Position numbers and translations under genes: made by a program. This document shows positions 33,329-42,173 of a stretch of DNA of 64,000 nt, one piece after another. Position 1 is the first letter of the stretch. Every line of letters starts with the position of its first letter. Below the pieces are notes generated by a model. That model searched no databases. It saw only the letters and a list, made by a program, of their open reading frames with translations, and had not been told where the DNA came from. Origin of the DNA: Hyphomonas sp. (GTDB lineage Bacteria; Pseudomonadota; Alphaproteobacteria; Caulobacterales; Hyphomonadaceae); the NCBI RefSeq assembly GCF_018402285.1, contig NZ_JAGYJH010000003.1, positions 1,240,001 to 1,304,000 on the forward strand. Direction: 5' to 3'.

Positions 33329-35179
33329 ATGTTCCTCAGAGCCGCACTGCTGGGCGCTTCGGCGCTTGTTTTCAACGTTACCCTTGCGCAGGCCGAAGAG
33401 GCCCGCATTCTCGATACGGTCGAAGTTTCGGGCCTGCGCGCCGTCGAGCCCGAACATGTCACATCGTCCGTATCCGTCCTGACGCAGGATGATCTGGCCG
33501 TCCGCCTGTCGCCCAACCCCGCTGACCAGCTGCGCGCGCTACCGGGTGTTGCGGTTTCCCGTTCGGGAAGCCTTGGCGGCCTGACGCAGGTGCGCCTGCG
33601 CGGGGCCGAAGCCAACCATACGCTTGTCCTCCTTGAAGGCATCGAGATTTCCGATCCGGTCAATGGCGACACCGATTTCGGCCTGCTCACGGCCCTGCCC
33701 ACAGGCCGCATCGAAGTGCTGCGCGGGGCCTCCTCCTCGATCCATGGCTCGGATGCCATTGGCGGGGTTGTCTCCCTTTCGGCAGCGCGGGAGGCGGGTT
33801 TTAACGCCTTTGCCGAAGCCGGCAGTTTCGGCACCGTCCGCGGCGCGCTCGGTCTCTCCGGCGCGCAGTTTGGCGGCGCCATCACCGGCTTCACCACTGA
33901 CGGCGTGGACACGTCCGGCAGCGGCGGCAGCAAGGATGGCTCCGAGGCGCTCTCGGGTTTCGTGAATGGCAGGTTTGATCTGGGGGCGGACTGGTCGCTT
34001 TCCCTCGTCGGCCTCGCGCGTCAAACCAGGTCCGAGTTTGACGCCGACACCGACTTTGACGGCCTGCTGAATGATGTTGACCGCAGCACTGAGGCGGACC
34101 AGTGGCTGGCAGGCGTGGCCCTGGCAGGGTCCTTCGGCCTGCTCGATCATATCATCCGGGCGAGCTTCAATGAGGTTGACCGCGATAATTTCAGCGTTGG
34201 CACGAAGACCGACGACGCCAGGGGCCAGCGCGCCAAGCTTGCCTGGTCGCCCAGCTATACGAGCGGCGTCCACACGCTGACCGGCCTTCTGGACTATGAG
34301 CGCGAAGATTATGACCGCACGGATGTTCAGTATGCTGGCGCAACCGACGCGTCCGAGCGCTTTGAGTCTGTTGGCCTCGCGGCAGAATATCGCCTGGCGG
34401 CGGGCGCGTTCGACTTTTCGGCATCGGCCCGGTTTGACGACAATGACGGACGCTTCGATGATGCCACCACCTGGCGTCTTGGCGCAGGCTACACGATCGA
34501 CAGCATTGGCGGGCGGGTGCGTGCGTCTGCCGGAACCGGCGTGAAGAACCCGACCTTTACGGAGCTGTTCGGCTTCTTCCCCGGCAGCTTCGTCGGCAAT
34601 CCGGGCCTGAAGCCCGAAGGGTCCACCAGCTGGGAAATCGGCTGGGAACAGACGATGGGTGAGTTGAGCTATTCGGCCACCTATTTCGAGGCGGACCTGA
34701 CCAAGGAGATCTTCACCGTCTTCAATCCGGATTTCACCTCGACGGCAGCCAACCGCGCCACCGACAGCGAGCGGAGCGGCATTGAACTGGCGGCCCGCTG
34801 GCAGGCGCTGGAGAATCTGGCGTTGTCCGGTCAGGCGACTTTCTTTGACTCGCAGGACACTAACGGCGTGGACGAGATCCGGGTGCCGGAGGCAACCGCG
34901 TCCCTGGCAGCTGACTGGCTGGTCAATACCGACGGCCTGCGTCTTGGCGCAGCGCTCGATTATGTCGGCGATCAGGGCGACACCGATTTCGGCCCGTTCC
35001 CGGCCCGGGCGGTCAGTCTGGATGCCTACACCCTTGCCTCGATCACGGCAGAATATCCGCTGACGGAGCGTATCTCGTTCACCCTTCGCGGTGAGAACGT
35101 GCTCGATGAGACGGCTACGGATGTCTATGGTTATACTGGCCCGGGCGCCGGCGTGTTCGTGGGGTTGAAACTCAAGTGA
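33329..35179 (+). CDS. btuB: TonB-dependent vitamin B12 receptor
   Basis: 616 aa outer-membrane receptor. The signal peptide is MFLRAALLGASALVFNVTLAQA. The plug domain includes LRALPGVAVSRSGSLG, QVRLRGAEANHTLVLLEGI and IEVLRGASSSIHGSDAIGG, followed by a barrel ending in GVFVGLKLK. Cobalamin specificity is inferred from the riboswitch and from the btuFCD genes that follow. The start could be ATG 33329 or GTG 33323; an AAGAAGGA box is 10 or 4 nt upstream respectively. The stop overlaps the btuF start. Confidence 0.93.
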   Translation: MFLRAALLGASALVFNVTLAQAEEARILDTVEVSGLRAVEPEHVTSSVSVLTQDDLAVRLSPNPADQLRALPGVAVSRSGSLGGLTQVRLRGAEANHTLVLLEGIEISDPVNGDTDFGLLTALPTGRIEVLRGASSSIHGSDAIGGVVSLSAAREAGFNAFAEAGSFGTVRGALGLSGAQFGGAITGFTTDGVDTSGSGGSKDGSEALSGFVNGRFDLGADWSLSLVGLARQTRSEFDADTDFDGLLNDVDRSTEADQWLAGVALAGSFGLLDHIIRASFNEVDRDNFSVGTKTDDARGQRAKLAWSPSYTSGVHTLTGLLDYEREDYDRTDVQYAGATDASERFESVGLAAEYRLAAGAFDFSASARFDDNDGRFDDATTWRLGAGYTIDSIGGRVRASAGTGVKNPTFTELFGFFPGSFVGNPGLKPEGSTSWEIGWEQTMGELSYSATYFEADLTKEIFTVFNPDFTSTAANRATDSERSGIELAARWQALENLALSGQATFFDSQDTNGVDEIRVPEATASLAADWLVNTDGLRLGAALDYVGDQGDTDFGPFPARAVSLDAYTLASITAEYPLTERISFTLRGENVLDETATDVYGYTGPGAGVFVGLKLK

Positions 35180-35991
35180 GACAAGGGCTTGCAGCCTTTC
35201 TCCTGATGATGGGGCTGGCCGGTTCTGCATCCGCAGGACCGGCCAGCCTCGATCCCGGACGGCCGAGCGTGGTGTCCCTCGACTATTGCGCCGACCAGTT
35301 CGTGCTGGCGCTCGCGGACCGCGGGCAGATCCTGGCCCTGTCGAAGGATTCCGAACGCGCTTTCAGCCATTTGCGGCAGAAGGCAGCGGGCATTCCCAAG
35401 GTGCGCGCGGCGGCAGAGGATGTCGTCGCACTGCGGCCTGATCTTGTTGTGCGCAGCTGGGGCGGGGAGGCGCGGGCGCTTGCCCTGTATGAGCGCTTCG
35501 GCATCAGGACGGTGCAGATCGGGTATGCCGAAAACGTTGAAGACACAGGCCGCCTGCTGCGAGAGGTCGCCGCCGCAATCGGGCAGCAGGACCGCGCCGA
35601 GGAGATCCTCGCCGCGACACCGGCGCCGGCTGAGCCCACTGGCCGCGCGGCGCTGTATGTGACCCCCGGCGGCGTGAGCGCGGGCAGGGACACGATGATT
35701 GGTTCGATCATGACCCATGCCGGCCTCGCGAATGCAAACCGGGGGACGGGCTGGACAAGCCTGCCGCTGGAAAGTCTCGTTCTGGAGCCGCCCGGCCTGA
35801 TGCTGGCGGCCTTTTTCGGATTTGATGATGACGCGACTGACCGCTGGTCGGTCTCGCGCCATCCGGTGATGCAGCGTCTGATGGCAGAGGCCCAGGTGAT
35901 CGACATGGACGAGGCCCGGGTTTCCTGCGGCGGCTGGTTCGTGGCTGATGAAGCCGCTGACATTGCTGCGGCGCTGGAGGCCGGGCGATGA
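35176..35991 (+). CDS. btuF: periplasmic cobalamin-binding protein of the ABC importer
   Basis: 271 aa, class III substrate-binding protein. The signal peptide is LAAFLLMMGLAGSASA, followed by the BtuF/FepB-type blocks VVSLDYCADQFVLAL and LRPDLVVRSWGG. It starts at GTG 35176, inside the btuB stop (4-bp overlap), and its own stop overlaps btuC by 4 bp. It would capture B12 released by BtuB in the periplasm and present it to BtuCD. Confidence 0.9.
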   Translation: MRQGLAAFLLMMGLAGSASAGPASLDPGRPSVVSLDYCADQFVLALADRGQILALSKDSERAFSHLRQKAAGIPKVRAAAEDVVALRPDLVVRSWGGEARALALYERFGIRTVQIGYAENVEDTGRLLREVAAAIGQQDRAEEILAATPAPAEPTGRAALYVTPGGVSAGRDTMIGSIMTHAGLANANRGTGWTSLPLESLVLEPPGLMLAAFFGFDDDATDRWSVSRHPVMQRLMAEAQVIDMDEARVSCGGWFVADEAADIAAALEAGR

Positions 35992-36971
35992 GCCGGCTGA
36001 CGTTCGCCCTCGCGCTGATCGCTGCGCTGCTGTTTGCGGTGTCCGCGCTTGTGGGCACCGCGCCGCTGCCGCTTGGCGACACGCTGGCGGCGCTGGCCGG
36101 GAAGGGCGACGAGCGCGTGCGCGCCATCCTCTGGGAGCTGCGCCTGCCGCGCGCGGCCGCTGCCTTTGCCGTGGGCGCGGCGCTTGGCCTTGCCGGGGCA
36201 GGGCTGCAGGGGTTGTTGCAGAACCCGCTGGCGGAGCCTGGCGTGCTGGGCGTGTCTGCCTTCTCGGCGCTGGGCGCGGTCATTGCGATCTTCTTCGGCT
36301 TTGCGGCGGTGGGCAGTTTTGCCGTGCCCCTGGCGGCGATCTTAGGCGCAGGGATTGCCACCCTCCTTCTGGTTTTCGCCGCGATGCGCGGGGCCGGCAG
36401 CGTGACGCTGCTGCTGATCGGTATCGGACTTTCGAGCCTTGCCGGGGCGCTGATGTCGCTTGCCCTCAATATGGCGCCCAACCCCTATAGCCTCGCTGAC
36501 CTCGTCAACTGGATGATGGGCTCGGTGGCCAACCGCTCCTGGGCGGACATCCTGCTGGGCGCGCCCGGATGGGTCATCGGGGCGGGCCTTGTCCTGATGG
36601 CAGGGCCCGGCCTTCGCGCGCTGAGCCTTGGCGATGAGACAGCCAGGACCCTTGGCGCAGACCCGCGCCGCATCCGCCTCATGGTGATCACCGGAACTTC
36701 GCTTCTGGCAGGCGCCAGCGTGGCAACGGCTGGCACCATCGGCTTTGTGGGCATCGTGGCACCGCACATCATCCGCCCGTTCGTGCGGCATGATCCCCAG
36801 CGCCTGCTGATCCCGTCGGCCTTGCTCGCCGGGATCATCCTTATGGCCGCCGACATCGCCATCCGCGTCCTGCCCTTCCAGCAGGAGCTGAAGCTGGGCG
36901 TGGCGGCCGCGCTGGTCGGCGGGCCGGTGTTCATCTGGATCGCCACGCGGCTGGGGAGGGTGTCGCCATGA
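35988..36971 (+). CDS. btuC: ABC transporter permease, FecCD/BtuC family
   Basis: 327 aa with about ten hydrophobic helices. Family blocks are LRLPRAAAAFAVGAALGLAGAGLQGLLQNPLAEPGVLGVS near the N terminus (quoted in part), WMMGSVANRSWAD, GTIGFVGIVAPHIIRP and the end GGPVFIWIATR. It forms the transmembrane channel of the B12 importer. The ATGA overlaps with both neighbours indicate a tightly coupled btuBFCD unit. Confidence 0.93.
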   Translation: MSRLTFALALIAALLFAVSALVGTAPLPLGDTLAALAGKGDERVRAILWELRLPRAAAAFAVGAALGLAGAGLQGLLQNPLAEPGVLGVSAFSALGAVIAIFFGFAAVGSFAVPLAAILGAGIATLLLVFAAMRGAGSVTLLLIGIGLSSLAGALMSLALNMAPNPYSLADLVNWMMGSVANRSWADILLGAPGWVIGAGLVLMAGPGLRALSLGDETARTLGADPRRIRLMVITGTSLLAGASVATAGTIGFVGIVAPHIIRPFVRHDPQRLLIPSALLAGIILMAADIAIRVLPFQQELKLGVAAALVGGPVFIWIATRLGRVSP

Positions 36972-37717
36972 TTTCTGCCGAACACCTGACTGTGACCCTG
37001 AATGGCCGGGCCGTGGTCCGGGATGTCTCCTTCTGGCTCAATACCGGCGAGATGGCGGCGCTGGTTGGCCCGAACGGGGCCGGGAAAAGTACGGTGCTGA
37101 AGGCGCTGTCGGGGGTGTTGCCCTCAGGCGGCGAGGTTCGCATCGGCGGCGCCCCGGCGGACAAGCTGACCGTGAGAGGGCGGGCCGAGCGCCTTGCCTG
37201 GCTGCCCCAGACCCGGCCGGTGGCGTGGAACCTGATGGCCGCGGATGTGGCAGCGCTGGGCCGGTTCGGGGGCGCGCCCGGGCCCTTCGACGCAATGGGC
37301 GAGACTGACCGGGCCGCCGTGCGCGCGGCGCTGGAGAAGGCGGACGCGGCCCAGCTGGCGGAGCGGCCTTTCCAGGCGCTTTCAGGCGGGGAGCAGGCGC
37401 GGGTTCATCTTGCGCGACTGCTGGCCTCGCCGGCGCCGGTGCTGCTGCTGGACGAGCCGTGCGCGGCGCTGGATATAGCCCATCAGCTGTTGCTGATGGC
37501 GGCGCTGCAGGCGGAGGCGGAGGCGGGGCGGACGCTGATCGTGGTGCTGCATGATCTGGAGCTGGCGGCGCGGTTCTGCCCGCGTATCCTGGTGATGCAG
37601 GACGGCGCGCTGGTGGCTGACGGGGCGCCGGAGGCGGCGCTGTCGGCGCCGACGCTGGGCGATGTGTTTGGCGTGCGCCGGGGCGCCGGGGGCCGCCTGG
37701 AGCGGGCAGTTCCCTGA
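36968..37717 (+). CDS. btuD: ABC transporter ATP-binding protein for cobalamin
   Basis: 249 aa. Walker A is GPNGAGKST, the signature is LSGGEQARVHLARLLA, Walker B VLLLDEPCAALD, and the H-loop is in VVLHDLELAARF. It energises BtuC. It overlaps btuC by 4 bp. An intrinsic terminator starts within its last codons, so this is the end of the operon. Confidence 0.93.
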   Translation: MISAEHLTVTLNGRAVVRDVSFWLNTGEMAALVGPNGAGKSTVLKALSGVLPSGGEVRIGGAPADKLTVRGRAERLAWLPQTRPVAWNLMAADVAALGRFGGAPGPFDAMGETDRAAVRAALEKADAAQLAERPFQALSGGEQARVHLARLLASPAPVLLLDEPCAALDIAHQLLLMAALQAEAEAGRTLIVVLHDLELAARFCPRILVMQDGALVADGAPEAALSAPTLGDVFGVRRGAGGRLERAVP

Positions 37718-37733
37718 CAATAGGGGAACTTTT
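37709..37733 (+). terminator. intrinsic terminator of the btu operon
   Basis: GTTCCC and GGGAAC pair, followed at once by TTTT. The TGA stop codon of btuD (37715-37717) lies in the hairpin loop, so terminator and coding end overlap. Confidence 0.7.
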
Positions 37734-37816
37734 ACAGGCGCTGTTAGGGTCATGTTAGGCCAAATTTGGGACAGTTCCGGTCAGATCGGGACAATTGATA
37801 CCCCGCAGGACCTTGC

Positions 37817-38059
37817 ATGAACGCCGTCAAGAAACCGCTCGACCAGGAACCGGAAACGCCCGCCGCAGAAACCGCTGCCGGGACCCCGGCTGCGCCCGCA
37901 CGCGCTGGCCACCCATCCCCGGTGCACATCCTGCAGGCCCGGATCGAGGCGGCATTCTCTCCGCAGAACGAAGGCAAGGTGATGCGCGTGCTTACCATGC
38001 TGCTGGTGGTTGCCCTGTCTGTCTGGATGGGCGCGCTTGTGCTTCAGGGCGGCGCCTGA
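37817..38059 (+). CDS. small single-pass membrane protein, unknown
   Basis: 80 aa. A Pro/Ala/Glu-rich N-terminal half (QEPETPAAETAAGTPAAPA) is followed by a short basic region and one C-terminal transmembrane helix (LTMLLVVALSVWMGALVL). An AGGA six bases before the ATG supports translation. No family is recognised. It stands alone between the btu terminator and galU. Confidence 0.6.
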   Translation: MNAVKKPLDQEPETPAAETAAGTPAAPARAGHPSPVHILQARIEAAFSPQNEGKVMRVLTMLLVVALSVWMGALVLQGGA

Positions 38060-38144
38060 GTTTTTTCGCTTGGCAGGCGACTTGCTAGACAGCAGCAGGC
38101 CGTGCCGTTAGGGCACAAAGAGTATTCCAAGGAGTGTCACGCGC

Positions 38145-39017
38145 ATGCGCGTCAGAAAAGCTGTACTTCCCGTCGCCGGGCTCGGCACCCGTGTGCTGCC
38201 TGCCACCAAGGCCATTCCGAAGGAACTGCTTCCCGTCGTCGACAGGCCGGTGATCCAGTATGTGGTGGATGAGGCGCTGGAAGCGGGGATCGAGCACATC
38301 GTGTTCGTGACCGGTCGCGGCAAGGGCGCCATCGAGGACTATTTCGACCATGCCTATGAGCTGGAGACCCAGCTGAAGGCGAAGAACAAGACCGACATTC
38401 TCAAACAGGTCGAGGCTTCGCGCCTCCCGGCGGGCTCGTCGAGTTTCGTGCGCCAGCAGCAGCCGCTCGGCCTTGGCCATGCGGTGTGGTGCGCGCGCGA
38501 TGTGATCGGCAACGAGCCTTTCGCCGTGCTGCTTCCCGACGTGATCGTGAAGGGCAAGCCCTCCAGCCTCAAACAGATGGTCGACGCCTATGACAAGGTG
38601 GGCGGCAATGTGATCGGGGTGGACCCCGTGCCGGAGGAGCGCGTCTCCTCCTATGGCGTGATCGCGCCGGTCTCGCGCGACGGTCGCCTGATCAAGATGT
38701 CCGGCATGGTGGAGAAGCCGCCGCGCGAGAGCGCGCCTTCAAACCTTGCCATTACCGGCCGCTATATCCTGCAGCCGGAAATCTTCGCTCTTCTGGAAAA
38801 GCAGGGCGCGGGCGCTGGCGGCGAGATCCAGCTGACGGACTCGATGGCCAGGCTGATGGAGATCCAGGATTTCTACGCTTATGAGTTTGAAGGCTCGGTG
38901 CATGATTGCGGCAACAAGACCGGCTATTTCGATGCCGTGCTCGCCCATGCGCTGGACAATCCGGACACGGCAGACTTTGCCCGCGCGCTGGTGAAGACAA
39001 CCGCGCAGGCGCTTTGA
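38145..39017 (+). CDS. galU: UTP--glucose-1-phosphate uridylyltransferase
   Basis: 290 aa. It makes UDP-glucose for polysaccharide, lipid and trehalose synthesis. Diagnostic N-terminal block is PVAGLGTRVLPATKAIPKEL, followed by VVDRPVIQYVVDEALEAGI, GLGHAVWCA, LPDVIVKGK and MVEKPPRESAPSNLAI. Length is normal for bacterial GalU. No terminator is obvious before the tRNA-Arg gene that follows on the opposite strand. Confidence 0.96.
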   Translation: MRVRKAVLPVAGLGTRVLPATKAIPKELLPVVDRPVIQYVVDEALEAGIEHIVFVTGRGKGAIEDYFDHAYELETQLKAKNKTDILKQVEASRLPAGSSSFVRQQQPLGLGHAVWCARDVIGNEPFAVLLPDVIVKGKPSSLKQMVDAYDKVGGNVIGVDPVPEERVSSYGVIAPVSRDGRLIKMSGMVEKPPRESAPSNLAITGRYILQPEIFALLEKQGAGAGGEIQLTDSMARLMEIQDFYAYEFEGSVHDCGNKTGYFDAVLAHALDNPDTADFARALVKTTAQAL

Positions 39018-39163
39018 TTGCCGGGGAGCTGGCAAACATTCCAGGCAGACTGACTTGATTGCCGGAGTGGCCGCTGCAATTCTGAAACATGCCTTACGCC
39101 TGTCGCGGGCTGATTTTTGTACAATCAGTCTTTGAGCGCCTGGTGCCTGCCGACAGCAAAGCA

Positions 39164-39240
39164 TGGTGACCCCGGCAGGACTTGAACCTGCGACCATTCG
39201 CTTAGAAGGCGAGTGCTCTATCCAGCTGAGCTACGGGGCC
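39164..39240 (-). tRNA. tRNA-Arg(TCT)
   Basis: 77-nt cloverleaf on the minus strand with acceptor GGCCCCG/CGGGGTC, discriminator A and encoded CCA. The D arm is TAGCTCAGCTGGATAGAGC and the anticodon loop CTTCTAA gives TCT. The T arm GCAGGTTCAAGTCCTGC is standard. No attachment-type duplicate of its 3' end was noticed in the window. Confidence 0.96.
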
Positions 39241-39282
39241 AAACCCTTGGGAAGGGATGCGCGGGGATTAGCGCAGCTGGCC

Positions 39283-39591
39283 TTAGTGTGTCCACGGCTG
39301 TTTGCGGTCGGCCGAGAAGTTCTCGGCATAGGACTTCACCAGGCGCTTGCGCTCGCGCGGCTCGTCCACGGTGAAGTTCAGGCCTTCGCGCTCGGCATAG
39401 GCAATGGCCTGTTCGCGCGTGTCGAACTGGAGGCGGACCTGGCCGGACGTATCGTCGATGCTGGTCCAGCCCATCAGGGGATCGGGTCTGCGCTGGGCAT
39501 CGGGATTGACGAATTCGAGCGTCCATTCCTTCGTGTTGCCACGACCCGATTGCATGGCGCTCTTGGCCGGCTTGTAAATCCGAGCTTCCAT
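39283..39591 (-). CDS. NADH:ubiquinone oxidoreductase accessory subunit (NDUFS4-like)
   Basis: 102 aa from the ATG at 39591, with GGGAGG seven bases upstream. The track ORF extends upstream through the tRNA-Pro gene and is wrong. MEARIYKPAKSAMQSGRGN, FDTREQAIAYAEREGL and the C-terminal KSYAENFSADRKQPWTH are typical of the ETC complex I subunit family (18-kDa subunit) that alphaproteobacteria share with mitochondria. It would bind the matrix arm of complex I. It lies between tRNA-Pro and tRNA-Arg on the same strand. Confidence 0.93.
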   Translation of the reverse strand: MEARIYKPAKSAMQSGRGNTKEWTLEFVNPDAQRRPDPLMGWTSIDDTSGQVRLQFDTREQAIAYAEREGLNFTVDEPRERKRLVKSYAENFSADRKQPWTH

Positions 39592-39622
39592 TCCAGAGCC
39601 TCCCGAGGCACCCAAAAATGAT

Positions 39623-39699
<77 letters not shown>

Positions 39700-40055
39700 G
39701 AGTCCCGGTGTAGTCAGATAAGACCGGTAAGCAAGCGCTTTTCGCTGTGCCGGAGGGGTGAATCTGCTGTGTTGCTGTGAGGATCCCAAGGGAATGAAGG
39801 AGCCAGCCGCCGTTTTCGCCCGAAAGCATGGCTGCCGGCTCCCGCCATTTGCACGAAGGGACCAGTCACCTTGCGGCAAGCCGGGCTCCGCGTGCGTCCC
39901 CTGGCGGCACCTAAACATTCTGACAGCTGGCGTGTCTTGACATTTGCGGCCACTGCCAGTGTCTTTTCCGGCCAGCGGTCAACTTTCTGATTGCGAAGTT
40001 GTGTTGGGCCTGTGGGGGCACACGCTGCGGTTCTGCCGCGGGAAGGACGAGGCCC
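39700..40055. other. non-coding interval between tRNA-Pro and the AraC regulator
   Basis: About 356 bp. The minus-strand track ORF that crosses it (39714-39953) has no ribosome-binding site or family motif. It presumably holds the divergent promoters of tRNA-Pro and the regulator; no specific site can be assigned. Confidence 0.5.
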
Positions 40056-41084
40056 ATGCCGACTGTGTCTTCGGCATATCTGTCGAATTATGCTGAAACC
40101 TGCATCGCGCTGGGCGCGCCGGCGCAGAAGATCTACGCACTGGTGCCCGGCGGGCGGACGGCGCTGGACCAGCCCGACGAGCGCTTTGCCGCCGATGTGG
40201 TGGTGCGCGTTCTCGATGCGGCGGCCGAGTTTACCGGGAACGAGACGGTGGGGCTGCGCGTGGGCATGCAGTTCCGCCCGGCGAGCTTCCTTGATGTCGG
40301 CTACGCGCTGTCCTCAGCGGGCACGATCAAGCAGGCGCTTGAGATCAACACCCGCTATCAGGCGCTGACGCAGGAGATCGTGCGCACGAGCCTGGAGATC
40401 AGCGGGGGCCTTGCCCGCATTCGCTGCGCGCCGGCCCTGCCGGGGGTGGAGGCGATGCGGCGGGTGATGGAGGCGGTGTTTGCCGGCTATGCCACCATCG
40501 GCTTCTGGCTGCTGCGCGATCATGGCAGCCCGATCGAGGCGATGCAGTTCCGCCACCGCGACCCCGGGCCTGCCTGCCGCGAAGTGTATGAAACCCTCTT
40601 CGGCAAGGGCGTGAAATTCGGCGCGAAGGAAGACATGCTGGTGTTCCGGGCTGACCTCGTGGTGCGGCCGCTGCCGGGGGAGAACCAGGCGCTGGTGCGC
40701 CTTCTGACCGAGCGGCTGGAGACGCGGCTGGCGGCGCTTGAGGAGGGGGTGAGCCTGCCGGAGAAGGTGCGCAACTGCCTGCACATGCAGATGGGGCGCG
40801 GGCGGCCCGGCATGGCGGGGACGGCGAAGCTGCTCGGTTTTACCGAGCGAACGCTGCGCCGGCGGCTCTCTGCGGCGGGGGTGAGCTTTGCCGACCTCCT
40901 GCAGGCTGCGCGCAAGGAGGCCGCCGAGATTTACGTGCGTGAGGGCAAGCTGTCGCTGACCGAGATCTCCCATGCCACTGGCTATAGTGACCAGAGCGCC
41001 TTCGTGCGCGCCTTCCGGGGCTGGCACGGCGTGTCGCCCGGGGCTTACCGGCGGGCGCTCTCCGCGCCGCCGGAAGAGAGCTGA
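40056..41084 (+). CDS. AraC-family transcriptional regulator
   Basis: 342 aa from ATG 40056 (GGACGAGG upstream). The N-terminal two thirds match the arabinose-binding-like domain of the OruR/ArgR-type AraC group (AETCIALGAPAQKIYALVPGG). The C-terminal HTH is clear: GTAKLLGFTERTLRRRLSAAG, ISHATGYSDQSAFVRAF and GVSPGAYRR. It is convergent with the TesB thioesterase and near a fatty acyl-CoA synthetase, so control of fatty-acid genes is possible but not shown. Confidence 0.9.
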   Translation: MPTVSSAYLSNYAETCIALGAPAQKIYALVPGGRTALDQPDERFAADVVVRVLDAAAEFTGNETVGLRVGMQFRPASFLDVGYALSSAGTIKQALEINTRYQALTQEIVRTSLEISGGLARIRCAPALPGVEAMRRVMEAVFAGYATIGFWLLRDHGSPIEAMQFRHRDPGPACREVYETLFGKGVKFGAKEDMLVFRADLVVRPLPGENQALVRLLTERLETRLAALEEGVSLPEKVRNCLHMQMGRGRPGMAGTAKLLGFTERTLRRRLSAAGVSFADLLQAARKEAAEIYVREGKLSLTEISHATGYSDQSAFVRAFRGWHGVSPGAYRRALSAPPEES

Positions 41085-41105
41085 ACGAGCAGGCCGGTCA
41101 GCTCT
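41077..41105. terminator. inverted repeat at the AraC/TesB convergence
   Basis: AGAGCTGA and TCAGCTCT pair over 8 bp around a 13-nt loop. The repeat contains both stop codons of the convergent genes. No strong T run follows, so it is a weak candidate for a shared terminator. Confidence 0.4.
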
Positions 41106-41982
41106 TGCGGGGCTTGCGTTCGACGCGGCGCATCAGGCCTTCCTGAGCGACCGAAGCGACGAGGCGGCCGGTGCTGTCATAGATCGAACCACGGTTGAAG
41201 CTGCGCGCGCCGCCGGCATAGGGGCTGTCCATCGAGTAGAGGTGCCAATGATCGAACTTGGTGGGCGCGTGGAACCACATGGCGTGGTCGAGGCTCGCCG
41301 ACATCAGCTCGCCGGTCATCCAGGAGACGCCGTGGGGACGGTTTCCGGTGCCCAGCAGCGCCATGTCGGAGGCGTAGGCCATAAGGCAGTGATGCAGCCA
41401 GGGGGCCTCGTCAATCGGACGGGCAACGCGGAACCAGAGGTTCTGCTGGTCGCTGGCCCTTTCCGGCTTCAGGGGATCGAGCGGGTCGATCTCGCGCATC
41501 TCCACCGGACGGTCGCGCAGGAAATGGCCGCGATGGCGCTCGGGCACCTGCTCGGCAAATTTGCGACGCCATTCGATCCGGTCGCCCAACTCGTCCGGGG
41601 CGGCCACCTCGGGCATCTCGTGCTGGTGGTGCCAGCTGTCCTCGTTCACATGGAAGGAGGCGGCGAAGTTGAAGATCTGCTTGCCATGCTGGATGGCGAC
41701 GACGCGGCGGGTGGTGAAGGAGCCGCCATCGCGGGAATGGTCGACCTGGTAGATGATCGGGACGCTCGGATCGCCGGGGCGGATGAAGTAGCAGTGGAGG
41801 GAATGGCAGAGGCGGTCTTCCGGCACGGTGCGGTAGGCGGCGACGAGCGACTGGGCGATGACCTGGCCGCCGAAGACGCGCTGGCTTTCCTCTTCATCCG
41901 GGCTCTGGCCGCGGAAGAGATCAAGTTCGAGACGCTCCAGATCGAGCAGGGTGAGGAGGTCTCCAACCGGGTCCTTAGCCAT
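41098..41982 (-). CDS. tesB: acyl-CoA thioesterase II
   Basis: About 294 aa, double hotdog fold, hydrolysing medium and long acyl-CoAs. Blocks are RVFGGQVIAQSLVAAYRTV, HSLHCYFIRPGDPSVPI, RDGGSFTTRRVVAIQ, MSASLDHAMWFHAP and YDSTGRLVASVAQEGLMR. The start is taken as ATG 41982, with AAGGA 9 nt upstream; 41988 is possible. The track's 42123 start is not supported. It is divergent from a fatty acyl-CoA synthetase across 191 bp. Confidence 0.93.
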   Translation of the reverse strand: MAKDPVGDLLTLLDLERLELDLFRGQSPDEEESQRVFGGQVIAQSLVAAYRTVPEDRLCHSLHCYFIRPGDPSVPIIYQVDHSRDGGSFTTRRVVAIQHGKQIFNFAASFHVNEDSWHHQHEMPEVAAPDELGDRIEWRRKFAEQVPERHRGHFLRDRPVEMREIDPLDPLKPERASDQQNLWFRVARPIDEAPWLHHCLMAYASDMALLGTGNRPHGVSWMTGELMSASLDHAMWFHAPTKFDHWHLYSMDSPYAGGARSFNRGSIYDSTGRLVASVAQEGLMRRVERKPRKS

Positions 41983-42173
41983 GGCCATATTCCTTATCAT
42001 ATTATTCTTGTGCGGCGCAGCATCTACCAGACCTCGCGCAGAACGCAAACCTGCCGAAAATTCCCTGTTATGGTTAGCAAAATCTTTGACAATCCCTGCA
42101 ATACTCCCATCTGGTAATCTCAATAAAATCCCGAAAACCTGATTTCGACCCTCTGCGTTGGGAGGCGCCGCAC

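Noticed and set aside
42086-42120. TTGACA followed by TAATCT as a promoter for the FATP-like gene
   Set aside because: The spacing is 23 nt, too long for a sigma-70 type promoter, and no better -10 is found at 16-18 nt.
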